Assembly (NCBI GenBank): GCA_023515745.1
Contig: JALECJ010000254.1
Location: 1,240,001 to 1,304,000 of the forward strand
Length of the DNA: 64,000 nt
Direction: 5' to 3'
Origin: Amoeboaphelidium protococcarum
Taxonomy: Eukaryota; Aphelidiomycota; Aphelidea
Each line of letters opens with the position of its first letter. The first letter of the stretch is position 1. The notes below the pieces were generated by a model that worked only from the letters and a program-made list of their open reading frames with translations, was not told the DNA's origin and searched no databases. This document shows, one piece after another, positions 12,710-25,413 of this stretch. Position numbers and translations under genes: made by a program.

Positions 12710-13694
12710 GGTCTTCTATTGATGTTATAATCTTTTACCGTTTTGCGTATTTTTCAAAGAATGAAATTCGGTTTTCTCTTCACTCATTTTCAGCATCGCG
12801 ATAGTTTCCGATTTGAGCGCAACAGACTTACACGGCACACTCTTTGCAGATTTCTCCGTCATCTATGCTAAATATATTATTTAACTTTGATGATTGTTGA
12901 GGTTTATAATTTACGCCACATCGACATGCCTATGTCATTCTTGCGTTGCGAAGTTTTATTGTTTGGCGTTTCTGGAATTTGAAAAGGTGGCTATGTGAAA
13001 ATACCGGCATGCATTGTGATGTACTGTACGCGATATTTGCGATTGAAGTTGTATGTACTAATTTATGTATACTTTAGTCTTTTTGATATAGTGGCAAGTT
13101 CTTACAACTTAAATTTAAATTTCACAAAACTTCAAGTACGCATCAATTAGTTTTCTAAACAATAGGCTTAAGTGGAAAATACCGTAAGAAAGATATTGTT
13201 TAGCCTCTTTCATATTGATATCAAATTGGGGGAATAATACAGCATCAATTTTGTAATTAACCGCGCGTCATTCATCTATAATTTTTATCTATATGTGATA
13301 TGGGCCATACAGTACCTATCAAAAAAGTCGGAAACGTGATGTTGAGATTTTGGTGAACTTGGCCGCTCAGGTGAGATTACTGTAGATGTTGAGGCGATCC
13401 AGCTAACATCAGAGAAGAATTTAAAAGTAGTACCTTACGTCTTTGAAGATAAATTTCATATATTTGATTAACAATTAAGTTTTTGTACCTATTAAACAGC
13501 ACTGCTAACAGTTTGGCGCAAAGCTGATCTGCTTAAGAGAGTATTATTTGTTTACCGCTGAACCTTCATCAAGGGGGGAAATTTAGAAACTTGCTCCGTA
13601 TTTCACATGCTACTCGAAGGCATACAGATTTATTGCTCTTCTTTCTTTCTGAAATACAATTTCAATTACATATCTGAGTCTTGATTTTTAAAAT
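12710..13694. other. long intergenic region between divergent genes
   Basis: 985 bp separating the RPA1 start from the first small secreted protein gene. The part nearest RPA1 (to 12862) is an in-frame open extension of RPA1 and may be 5' UTR or alternative N-terminus. The rest is AT-rich with no convincing ORF. It should contain both promoters. Confidence 0.3.
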
Positions 13695-14189
13695 ATGCGC
13701 GTTATTCTGCTATCTCTTTTTGCTATTGCTATCAGTGCTATGGGTCCTAATGGTAATGAATAATCAAGAGAGCCTCTATTGTATTCTGATGGAAACAATG
13801 GTCTATTCGGCGGTATCAAGAATAGATTTGGTACCACAGCAGCGTTGGCAGAGGCGAAGTAAGTGCTTAGAGATGCGCAGTTGCAAGCTGATGATTTGAT
13901 TAGCAAAGCATAGGCTGAGGCTGCTAGGACGATGTCTTAAGCTTCTAATCAGGTGAGTCATTTGCAATCGGTGATCAAATAGCTACAAGAAGTCGCCGAG
14001 AGAATCAGATTTGTCGAGTCTGCGAAAGACAAGTCCACGACAGGATTTCCGATATGTGTTCGCTGGGAATAGGTCATTTCCTACGCAGATCATGGCAAAA
14101 AGTATATTGATACTGGATACGAGCCAATTGCCTTAGGTGGAGATAATGGTTACCATATTTTATATCGTAAATGCGTTAGTTATGCTTGA
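13695..14189 (+). CDS. small secreted protein, paralogue of 16211-16486
   Basis: A 164-residue protein of unknown function. Residues 1-15 form a hydrophobic signal peptide (MRVILLSLFAIAISA). The middle (about 45-110) is an Ala/Gln/Glu-rich probable coiled coil. The C-terminal domain carries CVRWE, GYEP.A and YRKC. The same three motifs, the same start (MR.. LLSL..A.. AM.PN) and the same order occur in the 91-aa protein at 16211-16486, so the two are paralogues; the middle coiled-coil segment is the main difference. Two conserved cysteines suggest a disulfide. Six internal UAR codons read Gln. Secretion is predicted from sequence only; a role towards a host or prey is inference. Confidence 0.75.
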
Positions 14190-14716
14190 AGTATGAAATA
14201 CGGAGCAATGAGAATAAAATGTTTAATATAACATCGTAGGTTTTGAAATTTTTAAAATATGATCTACTGCAAGAGCATCACGTCTAGATGAGCTACTACT
14301 TTATCTTTTGCATCCGCATGCGACATTGACCGAAGTTATACCATCGTTTTACCAACTTCGCAAGCATCCGGCTTTTAAATTAGCGTCATTGTGTGCTATT
14401 AAGTATTGCAACGTGGTTCAGCCTGATTCGCATAACGGGATAACTTTATGATCAGTGCTCATAAAGAACTTCCCCTGGTCTTATGAAACTGCAATAGGAG
14501 GGTTAGTCGTTGTTGGACAGTAACGTTTGATTCTCTTCCTAGAAGGGTAACTGGTCCGAATATTTGTAGAATGTTACCAGTTCAAACTGCGGCCATCTTC
14601 ACATTTCTCACTTTAAAACGTTTCAGTTTCACAGATTGTCTGCGCCACGCGTTTCTCTTTTATCATCGCGTTGCGTTCGGAGGATTAATCAAAACCTATT
14701 CCCATAGCAGAAAGCC
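14190..14716. promoter_or_regulatory. intergenic/5' region of the DXO-like gene
   Basis: 527 bp without a supportable ORF. It carries an ACGCGT (14647-14652), 65 bp before the next start codon, of the type called an MluI cell-cycle box in fungi. Function is inferred. Confidence 0.3.
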
Positions 14717-15790
14717 ATGAGTAATGAACATTAAAATGATATAAATATTGACGCGATTCTATCTGGAGTGGCGTCTTTAGGTCTTGGCAAAAAGTCGCCC
14801 ATTGCGTCGGAAGTCTTGGCCTTCTCTGCGTGGAAGATCAAACCGGTTGATGACCTATTGAAGTTGAATGAGCCAAAAATTAGCAATTTGAGATAGATGG
14901 TGGACAAGTATCTGGCTGTAGATGTAGCTGTTAAAGATCTGCCGCTGCTGAAAGACACGTTGGAGAGCTCTTATGTTATAACGCCTTATAAAAGCGTTGT
15001 CGATCCGGAACCTAAACCGAATTTATTGTTAGCTGTCAGCACAATATTCTATCAAAATGCATTGGCGAACAAGGCGATTACACCGGAACGTTTGTGTGAC
15101 ACTTTAAACAAGTATAACGCCATTGTGCCCAGGAAAGTTTTGCAGTTAATTATCACCAATAAGTTTGAAGATGTGGATTTCTTTATGTATCGTTCTACAC
15201 CTGATGGCCCAGTGTTTATTGATAGAAAACATAGTTATCCCACCAATCCCGGATCTATAGGTATGCAATTCGAGAAAGCGGTGATTTAAGAGTCCAAGCT
15301 GGACTACCATCGATTCTATGGTGTTTTCAATGTTAAAATTGGCGACTTGAACATTTGCTCCACCGGTGAAGTTGACGGTGTTGACCAGAAGGGAAATATC
15401 ATTGAAGTGAAAACTAAGCCTGTCTGGGTCAGAGATACCTCACGCAATTTCGATATTTGGGCATAGTCTGTTATCGCTAACGTCAAGAGAATAATGTTTG
15501 CAAAGTTTACAGCTGAGCGTGGAGTGTACAATGGACCTGTTACGTTCTCTAGTAAAAATATTGCTATATAGAGTCCGGATGATTTTATGACCGATGATCT
15601 AGACCTCCGCGTCAAGAATGGATTAAAATTTCTATAAGAGATGTTGAAAGCTTGTTAGTCTCCAGGCAAAGTTTATAGCGTGATCGGGTCAGGTGGAACT
15701 CCTTATGTCACTAAAGCACCGAATCACCAGTTTCCGCTATCTACAGAGCTGATCATGAATTTAGCCAAGTTGCATTGTGAAGAATCATGA
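14717..15790 (+). CDS. DXO/Rai1-family decapping and pyrophosphohydrolase nuclease
   Basis: DXO/Rai1 enzymes remove incomplete or non-canonical (including NAD) 5' caps from RNA. The 357-aa single-exon ORF has the family's active-site motifs in order: GMQFEKAV near residue 182 (the G-x-x-x-E motif), GEVDGVD near 217 (E-h-D) and IIEVKT near 229 (E-h-K). These residues coordinate the catalytic metals. Length is close to the usual 350-400. Overall conservation is low, so the choice between Rai1-like (nuclear, Rat1 partner) and DXO-like cannot be made. It sits between the two paralogous secreted-protein genes, transcribed in the same direction. Confidence 0.8.
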
Positions 15791-16210
15791 ATTTGCATGG
15801 TTAAATATATTTGAATTACGCATTGCTTTTAAACGTCGTCCTGCTAAGTAAACACCGCCCCAATCTGCGAAATGTCAACGCGTATTATCTCCAGAGACAG
15901 ATGATCGTCCACAGATGTTTTCTAACAATTGCTTCATCTATAAAATCACTATATCCAGTATACTCTTCAGATTCATCGAATGATATGTTTAGCTCGCCCA
16001 CGTGTGATATGCCTATTGCTCAACGTCACAACAATTGATCCCATTGATGATGTAGCACGTAGCAAAAGAACGTGAATCAATAACACGAGGAGATTAACGT
16101 TGATATCCGGTCTTGTAATGATTATATTCTTGTTCATAGTCATCATCCATAACTTTATAATTGATATCTTCCGTCTCAAATAAAGACAACACTGGTAATA
16201 CCTGACAATA
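15791..16210. other. intergenic region
   Basis: 420 bp upstream of the second small secreted protein gene. A minus-strand ORF covers part of it (15973-16269) but has no start context or recognisable content. TATA-like runs occur near 15940. Confidence 0.25.
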
Positions 16211-16486
16211 ATGCGTATCGAATTACTATCATTGCTATCTGCGGCCACTGTAAGTGCAATGTATCCCAATTGGAATGGTCAGGCTGCTGCATATACATAA
16301 CCTCCTAATTAATATGGCCAGGCTGCTGCATATGGGTAGCCCTATGGTGCCTCCGGCTGTGCTCGCTGGGAGATGTAAAGTGATTATAAAGAAAAATAAC
16401 AGTAATAGTTACTTTAGAGTGGGTACGAACCATTTGCTGTTAGTGGTGGTCGGGTGTATTTTCGAAAATGCATCCAATTGGCTTGA
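16211..16486 (+). CDS. small secreted protein, short paralogue of 13695-14189
   Basis: 91 residues: signal peptide (MRIELLSLLSAATVSA), then a short Q/Y/A-rich stretch with two imperfect repeats of GQAAAY, and a C-terminal domain with CARWE, GYEPFAV and YFRKC. These match the C-terminal motifs of the longer secreted protein 2 kb upstream, including both cysteines and RWE. A GTAAGT inside the signal-peptide codons could mimic a splice donor, but reading through keeps the homology intact. Unknown function; low-complexity Gln codons are UAR. It ends 57 bp before the convergent thioesterase gene. Confidence 0.7.
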
Positions 16487-16542
16487 AGGACTATAAGAAT
16501 AAATTCATAAATTATACAATATCTCTTTCCAGTAACCATAAG

Positions 16543-17956
16543 TCAGATTTTATAAATTTTTGTGAGAGCAGATCTCTCTTCCAAGCGCTTACATCTTCTA
16601 GTGTCAGCTTCATTGTGTCTCTGACGATCTTGATCAGAGTGAGGCTGCACATCTGGAATGTCCACGCGGCTGTGCTCTTTATACTTTTCACCCTTCACTG
16701 TGGCCAGGACGGTCATGTAGCCGTCATTAGTAAACTGCAGATCATCATTGAATGCATCAGTTGGAGATTTCGAGTGCACGGTAACGTATATCTCCAAACT
16801 GGTTTTCCACACACGCGTCACCTTGGCCTGGATGCGAACGAAATCGCCCACCGTTGATGATTTGCGAAAGTTGAGACTGTCGATTGACACGGTATGAAAT
16901 ATCAAATCTTTATCAACTATACGAGACTGGTGGGCGTGTCTCATTGCCGCCATTATCGCACACTCTTCCATACACTACAAGATGTAACCGCCAAATGTGA
17001 TACCGAGAGCATTAGCATGCTGAGGCATTATAATCTTCACAGACTCGGCATGAGGATCATTAATCTATTCAGTACGCACACCTTCACCTTACACCTGGAC
17101 TACATTACCACCGGAATCTACAAAATCAACCTAAGCCGGCTTCATCAATTCACTCTGAGCCTTCTTCAATGCCAATCTCGCCTATTTCCTCACCTCTGCC
17201 AGTTCAAAATCTTTAATCTCTTTCTCACTCTCTGGGCTGACTGGACACACTTGCACCGCTTTACCGTCTTAGATGGCCACAAACGTCAAGTACGCTACAT
17301 TAATACATATGCTTTAATCGATGCATTAAAATAGTATTAATTATTGGTAATACCTTGACAGCAAAACTCGCGTTCACCACTCATATGATCTTCTCTGTAC
17401 AGTTCGACGCAAATCTCCATACTGCTCCTGAATGCTCTTGTTATAGTACCACTGACACACATTATATCTCCCACATTCACGGGCCTAACAAAATGGATAG
17501 AATCTAGGCTGGCAGTAACACACGCAATCTAAGAGTGAGATTTGGCCACAATACCAGCACAGATATCAATATGAGACAAGATAGTTCCAGCTACATACAC
17601 CCAATACGGTTATATCGTTCATCTATCGGATCGCGACAATAACGATAAATATACTTACCGTAGGCAACACCGGAGCGATCGGCCTAATGAGATAATAGAA
17701 TTTCATGCTTAACAATAGAGGACAGGCGCGGCGGTTTTGGTGCAGTCGATATGGACAGAGTTCTTCTGCTACGAAGCCATTGAGGAAGTTGAGTGATTCG
17801 CCTGCCAATGACATGCATCAGAAAGTAACGAAAGATGACAGCGAATGTGGATATCATAGCCTTCTTTACCGAATGCGGCAGAATATACTTCATAAGCCAT
17901 GGTACAGCAATTAATCCAGCTGTCCTCAGACTTCTTAAATTGATCTCTATAATCAT
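16543..17956 (-). CDS. acyl-CoA thioesterase with two HotDog domains (ACOT family)
   Basis: Hydrolyses acyl-CoA to free acid and CoA. Exons 17659-17956, 17354-17590 and 16543-17294 join across introns 17591-17658 (68 nt) and 17295-17353 (59 nt), both GTA...TGTAG, to give 428 aa. HotDog domain 1 contains SHQADRSGVAYAGTILSHID; domain 2 contains IIMPQHANALGITFGG and the paired Glu helix. The N-terminus (about 70 residues) is hydrophobic and Arg-rich with a membrane-like segment (residues 17-50), compatible with mitochondrial targeting. The architecture resembles ACOT7/9/11-type double-HotDog enzymes; exact subfamily and substrate length are not decided. Confidence 0.87.
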
Positions 17957-18146
17957 AGCTTTGCTGTCTATGTTAAGTTGATCACTTGCACTTAGCTGTG
18001 ATCCTAAAAAAGAGAATTAACAAGAGGAGAGGTGATAATTAACCAAAAATAACACAAAAATGAATTAAAGTCGTAGATAATAATAAGTGGATCAAGATTA
18101 AAGTCAATACTATATCAATATCATGTGAGTTCATCTGAAAGAGAAA

Positions 18147-19547
18147 TCATAGGAGCAACTTTCGCGGATCCTCAATAATCTCCTTGATAGTCTTCAGGAA
18201 TGTCACGCCCTCCCTTCCGTCAATGAGCGAGTGGTTATAAGTCAGCGCCAGGTACATCATTGGACGGACTTCAATCTTGCCATTGACAACTACAGCTCTA
18301 TCCTTGATGGCGTGCATTCCCAGAATGGCAGACTGCGGTAGATTGATGATTGGAGTACCAAACATACTGCCAAACACTCCTCCATTAGAGATGGTGAACG
18401 TTCCACCAGCCATGTCCTCAATAGAGATCTTGTTATCACGCGCCTTGTTACTAAACTCTGCAATAGCCTTCTCAACGTCGATAAATGACAGCTTTTCACA
18501 ATTTCTAATCACTGGAGTAACTAGGCCTTTTGGCGTGGCTACAGCGACACTAATGTCAACAAAGTCGTGGTACACAATAGTTGGATCCTCATTGTCATTG
18601 CTTGGATAGACAATACTTCCATTCACAGCAGGCACTGCTTGCAGGGCAGCCACAGATGCCTTAACAAAAGCACTCATGAATCCCAACTTAACACCGTGCT
18701 ACTTAAATACCTCATCCTTGTACTTGCTACGGAACTCCATCAAACTAGACATATCAACCTCATTGAAGGTGGTCAGAGATGCAGCGGTATTCTAACTCTA
18801 CTTCAATCTCTCCGCAATACGCTGTCTCATTCTGTTCATCTTCACGCGTCTCTCTCCTCTGAAAGCATCAGGAAGAGGATAAGTTCCCGGTACCAAGCCT
18901 TCTTTAAATACCAATGGTTAAGCGTCTACTTAAGCCTGAGGTTTGGATGGAGCAGGTGCGCTTTAAGATGTGGAAGCCTTGCTTGAGTATACGCGCTCAT
19001 CACCACTCGATGAAGATGCCTTCTCCTTAGGTGCAACTGGCTTGGATTACTCAGTCTTCTACTCTGACTAAGTGGATGGAGTAGAAGTGGCAGACGATGA
19101 TTGTTCCTGCTGCTGTTGCTTCGACTCGCTTTTATCCTGACTCTAAGTAGATGAAGATGACTCTGACGGCTTTCCATCCAAGTCAAGCTTGTAGAAATCT
19201 TGACCAGTCTGCACACTATCTCCCTCCTTGAAGAACTGCTCCACAACGACACCTGATTCTGGACTGTTAAACTAGACATCCACCTTGTCAGTCTCAATAG
19301 TAGCCATCAACTCGTCCTACTTTACGTACTCACCAACTTTCTTCTCCCAGCGAGCCAGTTCTCCCTCGGTGATACTGTCCGCCATCTAAGGAACCTTGAT
19401 GACCTTGTGTGCATACCAGCGATTGGACAACACACGGCTCGCACCGATTCTTTTCAATGAAGCAACTCTACACAATCAAATTATGAGATAAATGCTTAAT
19501 AATAATTGGGAAACTTACTTTAAATATTTTTAAGATGATATGATCAT
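18147..19547 (-). CDS. dihydrolipoamide succinyltransferase, E2 of 2-oxoglutarate dehydrogenase
   Basis: The TCA-cycle E2 that transfers the succinyl group from E1 to CoA in the mitochondrial matrix. Two exons (19519-19547 and 18147-19467, intron 19468-19518) give 449 aa. A short presequence is followed by a lipoyl domain with ETDKVDV (lipoyl-Lys about 71), then a very long Ser/Gln/Lys linker (about 105-195) instead of an E1/E3-binding domain, as in eukaryotic DLST. The catalytic domain ends with NHSLIDG (His about 422, Asp about 426). The linker's Gln codons are largely UAA/UAG, so the standard code would break the gene repeatedly. Confidence 0.95.
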
Positions 19548-19949
19548 GATAGTTCTTTTTGGTAATTTAGAACTGAAAAATTCTCTCTCTCTCGTCTTTT
19601 CCCTTGAAGGAACAAATTAGAAAATTTAGCGCTGTGTGAGAGAAAGATTCAATCGAAGAGAAATCGTCACCAAAGAGAGATTGAAAACGCGGACTATAAC
19701 TGCAAGAGGAACAATCTGTAGCAAGAACGCTTCATGTGCTCTTATATAAACTCATAATTATGGAGAATTCTTATAAAGAACACGCGGTTGATAATCATGA
19801 GGGTGGTAAGGCTATTTTTATACCATGACACTGATTTCCTAGTCGTAGCAACAGGCTCATCTCAACAACCTTCAGTGTACACCTGTTGTTGCAACTAACT
19901 TATTTTTAAAGATCCATCTGAGGAATCACAGTATTAAATTACAAACGAA
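19548..19949. promoter_or_regulatory. divergent promoter region, DLST / P4-ATPase
   Basis: 402 bp between divergent start codons. A CT-rich run (ctctctctctcgtct near 19580) and a TATA-like cttatataaac near 19740 are visible. No ORF. Confidence 0.3.
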
Positions 19950-22900
19950 ATGCCTTCATAGACAGCTGTGGAAAACAAGTCGACCCACTCCAACCTGTCC
20001 ATGGCTTAGGCTGGCCGTGTGATATTCACCGGAGCTCTGAACAGAGACTATTCCTTTGCGTATGATCCCAAGATCACAACTTCCCTGATTGAGCGTCTGG
20101 TTTCAAAGATTTTCAAAATTGGTGCAGCTGCAGAGTCGAGACAGTAGCTGAAACACCGAGGAGGCGGCAACAAGTACAAGTATCAGGCGTATGAGCAGTT
20201 CAAAGACAATCGTGTGACTTCTGCTCTATATACATGGTACAATTTCATCCCCCTACAGGCGGTGTATCAGTTCAGCAAGGTGGCCAACATTTACTTTCTG
20301 CTCATCTCGATTCTGTAACAGATTCCCGGCTTGAGTCCTACTGGCAAGTATACTACTGTAGCTCCACTGATCCTCTTTGTTTCGTTGTCAATGCTGAGGG
20401 AGGCGTACGATGACTTTAAGAGGCATCTGCAGGACTCAGCCGAGAATCAGGCTCAAGTCGAGGTGGCCCGTTCAAAGTTTGCCATTGATCCAGACATTTC
20501 CTCGTACAGTGAGCTGATGAAACACGTGGACGCGGTCGAGAAAGATTTCGATATCCTGATGAAGAATGTCTTCCACTCTGGTGTGTCTGCAGATGGAGAT
20601 GGTCTGTAGACGAAGAAGGTTGCAAGATAAGATATTCAAGTTGGAGATATTGTTGTGGTGAAGAGAGGAGATTAGGTACCTTGTGATATGGTTCTGTTGG
20701 CACTGTCGCCTGGTGATGATTGTTGTTATGTTGAGACAAAGTCGCTTGATGGAGAGAGCACTTTGAAGTAGAGATTTGCCGTGAAAGATTTCACTCATCT
20801 AACTCTAGCCCAGCTAAGTCAGTCCAAGATCTGTATCAAGGTTTAGGCGCAGAGTAGTGATCTTATCCAGTTCGAAGGTTCTATTGAGTATTCCCTTGGT
20901 GGTTCTAAGGAGCTGGAAAAGATCCCTTTAACTATTAATGAAGTGCTTCTCCGTGGCTGCAGCCTGAGACGCGCTGACTACATTTATGGTGTGGCTATCT
21001 ATACAGGAGAGGATTCAAAGGTAAGAATCAATGCAAAATCAGTGCATAAAGCCAAAATGCCTGTTATGGCCAGACGCACAGATCTGTTGGTCATTGGTGT
21101 CTTTGCATTGATTATCGTTCTGTCTGTGCTGTGCACTGTGTCTGCCAACATTTGGATTGAAAGATGGTAGAGTACAATGCCGTACCTTCAGTTATAATCC
21201 TTGACCGGTGGCTCTGGAATACAGCTATTCTTCACATTTCTGATTCTGTTCAATACTATGATTCCAATTTCCCTGTACGTCACGATGGAGATTATAAAGT
21301 TGTTCTAGGCGTACTTGATGCAGAGTGATTAGCTGATGACTGATGATTATGGACAGGCAGCTGTGGCCAATACCAGCTCTTTGAATGAAGATCTGGGTCG
21401 TGTTAGTTATATTTTCTCCGATAAAACTGGTACTCTGACTGAGAATGTGATGAGATTCCGAAAATTTACCACTGGACAGTAGAATTATGAGCTGACTTTG
21501 AATGCTGGGCCTGGCGGAACTCCCAGATCATAGAGATTGTCAACATTTGGTAGAAATAAAGTGTCGTCAGTTGTTGTGTCCAATACTGGACCGACTGTCA
21601 CCGGCACTCAGGTATTTGATGATGTTCACAATTTTGTGCAAGATAGCCCTGCTAGCAAATTGGCACTGGCTATGTCTCTGTGTCACACTGTGTAGCTTGC
21701 TAATGTCACAGCCACCACTAAGAGGGGTACTTTGAGTAGAAATAAAGAGAAGACCAATACTGAGAGCATTTATGAAGCTGCATCTGCTGATGAGTTGGCC
21801 ATTGTGAACGCTACTCGAGATCTTGGTGTCACGTTCGTGGACAGAGACAATGATACTGTTAAAGTCAGAATTGCTAATCCATTTTCCACTGGATTGCGAG
21901 ATCAAGGGGGTGAAAAGTAATTTAAAGTCTTGAAAGTGTTAGAGTTCACTAGTGAGAGAAAGAGAATGAGTGTAATTTACAAATTTCCTGATGGTTCCAT
22001 TAGACTTGTGTGTAAAGGTGCAGATACTGAGATGTGGGGAAGAATGAAGGTTGACTAGATGTCTTTGGTGTCTCCTCACACCGATGGTGCATTCACTCTG
22101 GACAGAGCTACTAATGAAGTAAAAGGTCATGTTAAGTAGTTTGCCATGGAAGGCTTGCGTACTTTGGTGTACGCACAGAAAGTTATCCCTCAGGCTGATT
22201 ATGATGATTGGGTCAGGAAGTACAATGAGGTACAGCTGCAATCCAACGATCGTTAGTATGCTTTGAAATTGCTGGCTGATGCTATGGAGAAGGATCTGGA
22301 GGTTTTGGGTGCCACAGGTATTGAGGATCAGTTGTAAGATGGTGTTCAGGAGACTTTAGATGTCCTCAGAAAGGCCAATATCAAGATTTGGATGCTGACT
22401 GGCGATATGCGTGAAACTGCTATTAACATTGGATACTCGTGTCATTTGATCAAACCAAACAGTACAGTTCATGTATTAGACTACAAGAAGATTGGTGGTA
22501 CAGACTTGACGTATACATCTTTCATCAATCAGATCTTAACTGAAATCGAGGGCGCTGATAACAGGACTGTATCGACAATTCCTCGCAGTGCTGGTACTAC
22601 CTCTTAGATCAGACGTCATGTTGTCGTTGTGCTAGACGGTACCACTTTTGACAGATGTTTGGTCTAGCATGAAATGTTGCGCCGTGAAAACGGCAACATT
22701 GCAAGAAATTATAATGATTTCTCGTCACTGGCACATTTGACAGTGAAATTACTCAGTGTAAGTGATGGAGTTATTTGCTGTAGATTCAGTCCAATTTAGA
22801 AGGCTTTGATGGTCAGCATGATGAAGGCGCGTCTGGGTAGAGAAATCGTGACTTTAGCTATCGGTGATGGTGCTAACGATATTGCGATGCTGAAGGAGGC

Positions 22901-23804
22901 TCATCTGGGTATTGGTATCGCAGGTAGAGAGGGTCTTCAAGCTGCCAAAAGTAGTGATTATTACATTTACCGCTTCAAATTTCTGAGTCGTCTGCTGTTG
23001 ATCCATGGTCGTTGGTCCTACTATAGAGTGTCGAAATTCATCATGGGCAGTTTTTACAAGTGCATCACTTTCTACGCAACGCAGTTAATCTTTTAGTTGT
23101 ACACTGTGTCGAGTGGTACATCATTATATGAGTCGTGGACGCTGGCTCTGTACAACTTGCTCTTCACCTCTCTGCCTGTTATTTTAATTGGTATATTCGA
23201 GAAGGATCTGAACGAAGATGTGCTCCTTAAAGTTCCAACTATATACCGTCTTGGATAGTAGAATGACTCTTTCAATCTGGTTACAATTGCGAAATGGTTC
23301 ATGTCCTGTACTATACATGCTGTGTGCTTGTTCTGGATTCCGATGTCCTTCTTTGGATTGGTTTAGAATGATATATCTAGTGGTGAATAGGACACGTCAA
23401 TGTATTTGCTGGGAACCATTGTATACACGGCTGTTGTTTTTGTAATCAACTTCAAGATCACAATGGTGGAATCTAAAACTTGGACTATGCCTACAATGTT
23501 CGTGACCATCCTGTCTATTGTGCTCTGGTTCATCTTTTAAGCAATCTACTAGCAGATGTGGCCCAAAATTGGACTCGGATATGAAGCTTTTGGTCTTTTT
23601 GACGCTTTGAAGTCCCAAGGCAACTACATGATTATAGTCTTACTCACTATTGTTGTGTGCTTGTTGCCTGATGTGCTGATGCAAACGTTGGAGAACGTGA
23701 TCAAGCCTGGTAAGCTGACTCTGCTTCGTGAAAAGGAGAAGGAGGATCCAGGTTTCTTTAGCCGTGAAGAAGAAGTTGTGCCGCAATAAGAAGCACAACC
23801 ATGA
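19950..23804 (+). CDS. P4-type ATPase, aminophospholipid flippase
   Basis: Moves phospholipids from the outer to the cytosolic leaflet of Golgi, endosome or plasma membranes. The single-exon ORF encodes 1,284 aa. Visible are a cytosolic N-terminus, TM1-2 with FLLISILQQIPGLSP, the actuator-domain motif DGES, TM3-4 with the P4-specific PISL, the phosphorylation site [10 protein letters not shown] (Asp about 491), [14 protein letters not shown], and [10 protein letters not shown] followed by a C-terminal multi-TM block containing SGTSLYESW. The last motif and [14 protein letters not shown] resemble fungal Dnf3. A long insert follows TM2 (about residues 150-210). The CDC50-type beta subunit is not in the window. 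Confidence 0.95.
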
Positions 23805-23975
23805 ATTGACTTACAATGTTGTTGTTTGGTGACGTAGATGGTGATGGTGGGGAGGATGATAGTGATGATGAAATGAATATACAGTAGACAAAAGTTGAAC
23901 TGCTTAAATTTTCTTTTCATATCAACGCGACTTTACTCTACTGTACATATCGATTATTGAAACAAGACTATCACT

Positions 23976-25138
23976 ATGGTCATTGATAAAAGAGTTGCAT
24001 ACATCTACTCACAGCGATACAATTTCCTGGTTGATCAGCTCCCACAAAATATCAATAGAGTAATTCTAAAACTTTAATCAATCTATAATGAAACAGTTCC
24101 AAATAGTAAATGTAGGCTTCAATAGTTCATGGATTGATTCAAGTTTACGGTCTGGACTAAAAGATGGAAATTATAGAGCCTTACCCTGGGTCTATGGAAG
24201 ATCTATGCACATTTCATGACCCTGACTATGTGGAATATTTATTAAAGTGCGAATAGGAAGATGACTTCAATGAAGAGTATGGATTACAGGATGACTGTCC
24301 TCCTGTGAAAGACATGGGCGAGTACATCCAACTTCTAGGTGGCGCTTCAATTCAGGCAGCAGATCGTATCATTGAGAATAAATGCGATATAGCCATCCAT
24401 TGGAACGGTGGAAGACATCATGCTCAAATGGCTGAAGCATCTGGATTTTGCTACTTTAATGATGTTGTTACGAGTGCATTGAGACTGCGTACTCACTTTA
24501 AACGCGTCCTCATTATCGACATTGACGCGCATCACGGCGACGGTACTCAGGACGCGTTTTTCTACAGCGACAGTGTTTTCTGCGTGTCGTTTCACAGATT
24601 TGAAACTGGATTCTTTCCAGGCACCGGTTCTATGCAGGAAGTTGGAGCTGGCAAAGGAAAGTTTTGTAATCTCAATATTCCGCTTAAAGAAGGACTGACT
24701 TAATAACAGTACCAGAGCATCTACAACCATGTTATAAGCGAGTGCTTAAACAACTTCTCTCCTGATTGCGTGACTCTGGTAGCCGGTGCGGATGGTCTCG
24801 CGAATGATCCAACGCGCTCTCTAAACTTGACTGATTTGAGTTTCGCGCTTGATCTGCTATTGGAACAGAACGTACCTCTGCTCTTACTCGGTGCTGGTGG
24901 TTACAATAATGTCAATACTGCCAGATGTTGGACTTTAATGGCTGCTAGATGCTTGAAAGAGCTACTGTCTGAGCAGATCCCCTACCACGAGTATTATGCA
25001 CTCTATCAACCAACATACGAGCTGTCAATCCACGCAAATCATATGAAGAACTCTAACACGGATGAAGATATCTAATGCATGAGAAATCACATTGAGTAGT
25101 TCTTCTGCGGATACAAAGAGCTTCATGTGCATAAATGA
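23976..25138 (+). CDS. class I histone deacetylase, HDAC8-like
   Basis: Zn-dependent lysine deacetylase. Exons 23976-24059 and 24116-25138 flank a 56-nt intron (24060-24115), giving 368 aa. Catalytic elements in order: GGRHHAQ (active-site His pair), IDIDAHHGDG (zinc Asp and His), VSFH, a GTG loop, GADGLANDP (third zinc ligand Asp) and GAGGYN (transition-state Tyr). The spacing and short C-terminus follow HDAC8/Hos1 rather than Rpd3. HWNGG replaces the usual NWSGG. It lies 171 bp downstream of the flippase, same strand. Confidence 0.93.
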
Positions 25139-25413
25139 AATGCTCGCAGGGTCAATTCGTAAACATGTGTATAGACATAAATTGATTGATACAGTCATTC
25201 ACGTAAATTCAAGCGCATCTTATTACCTTTGGTCATATCATCGTCAATGAATCTTTAAAGCTCGCCTTTGAAAGGGTGAAGACGACGACGAGCAACAAAA
25301 TTTCGGTTAAAGATCAAGACGCGATCTCTTTTTTGCTCGTTCTCTCTCTCTCAAATACCCTTTAGACGCTAACTGCTGTAATTTCTGGCAATATAATAGA
25401 GAATTATAACAAA

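Noticed and set aside
12710-12862. Longer N-terminus for RPA1
   Set aside because: In frame and open, but the start at 12709 aligns with RPA190 starts; kept only as a note.
15973-16269. 98-aa hydrophobic ORF on the minus strand
   Set aside because: It overlaps the second secreted-protein gene and its upstream region, lacks upstream context and has no recognisable content; likely a shadow.
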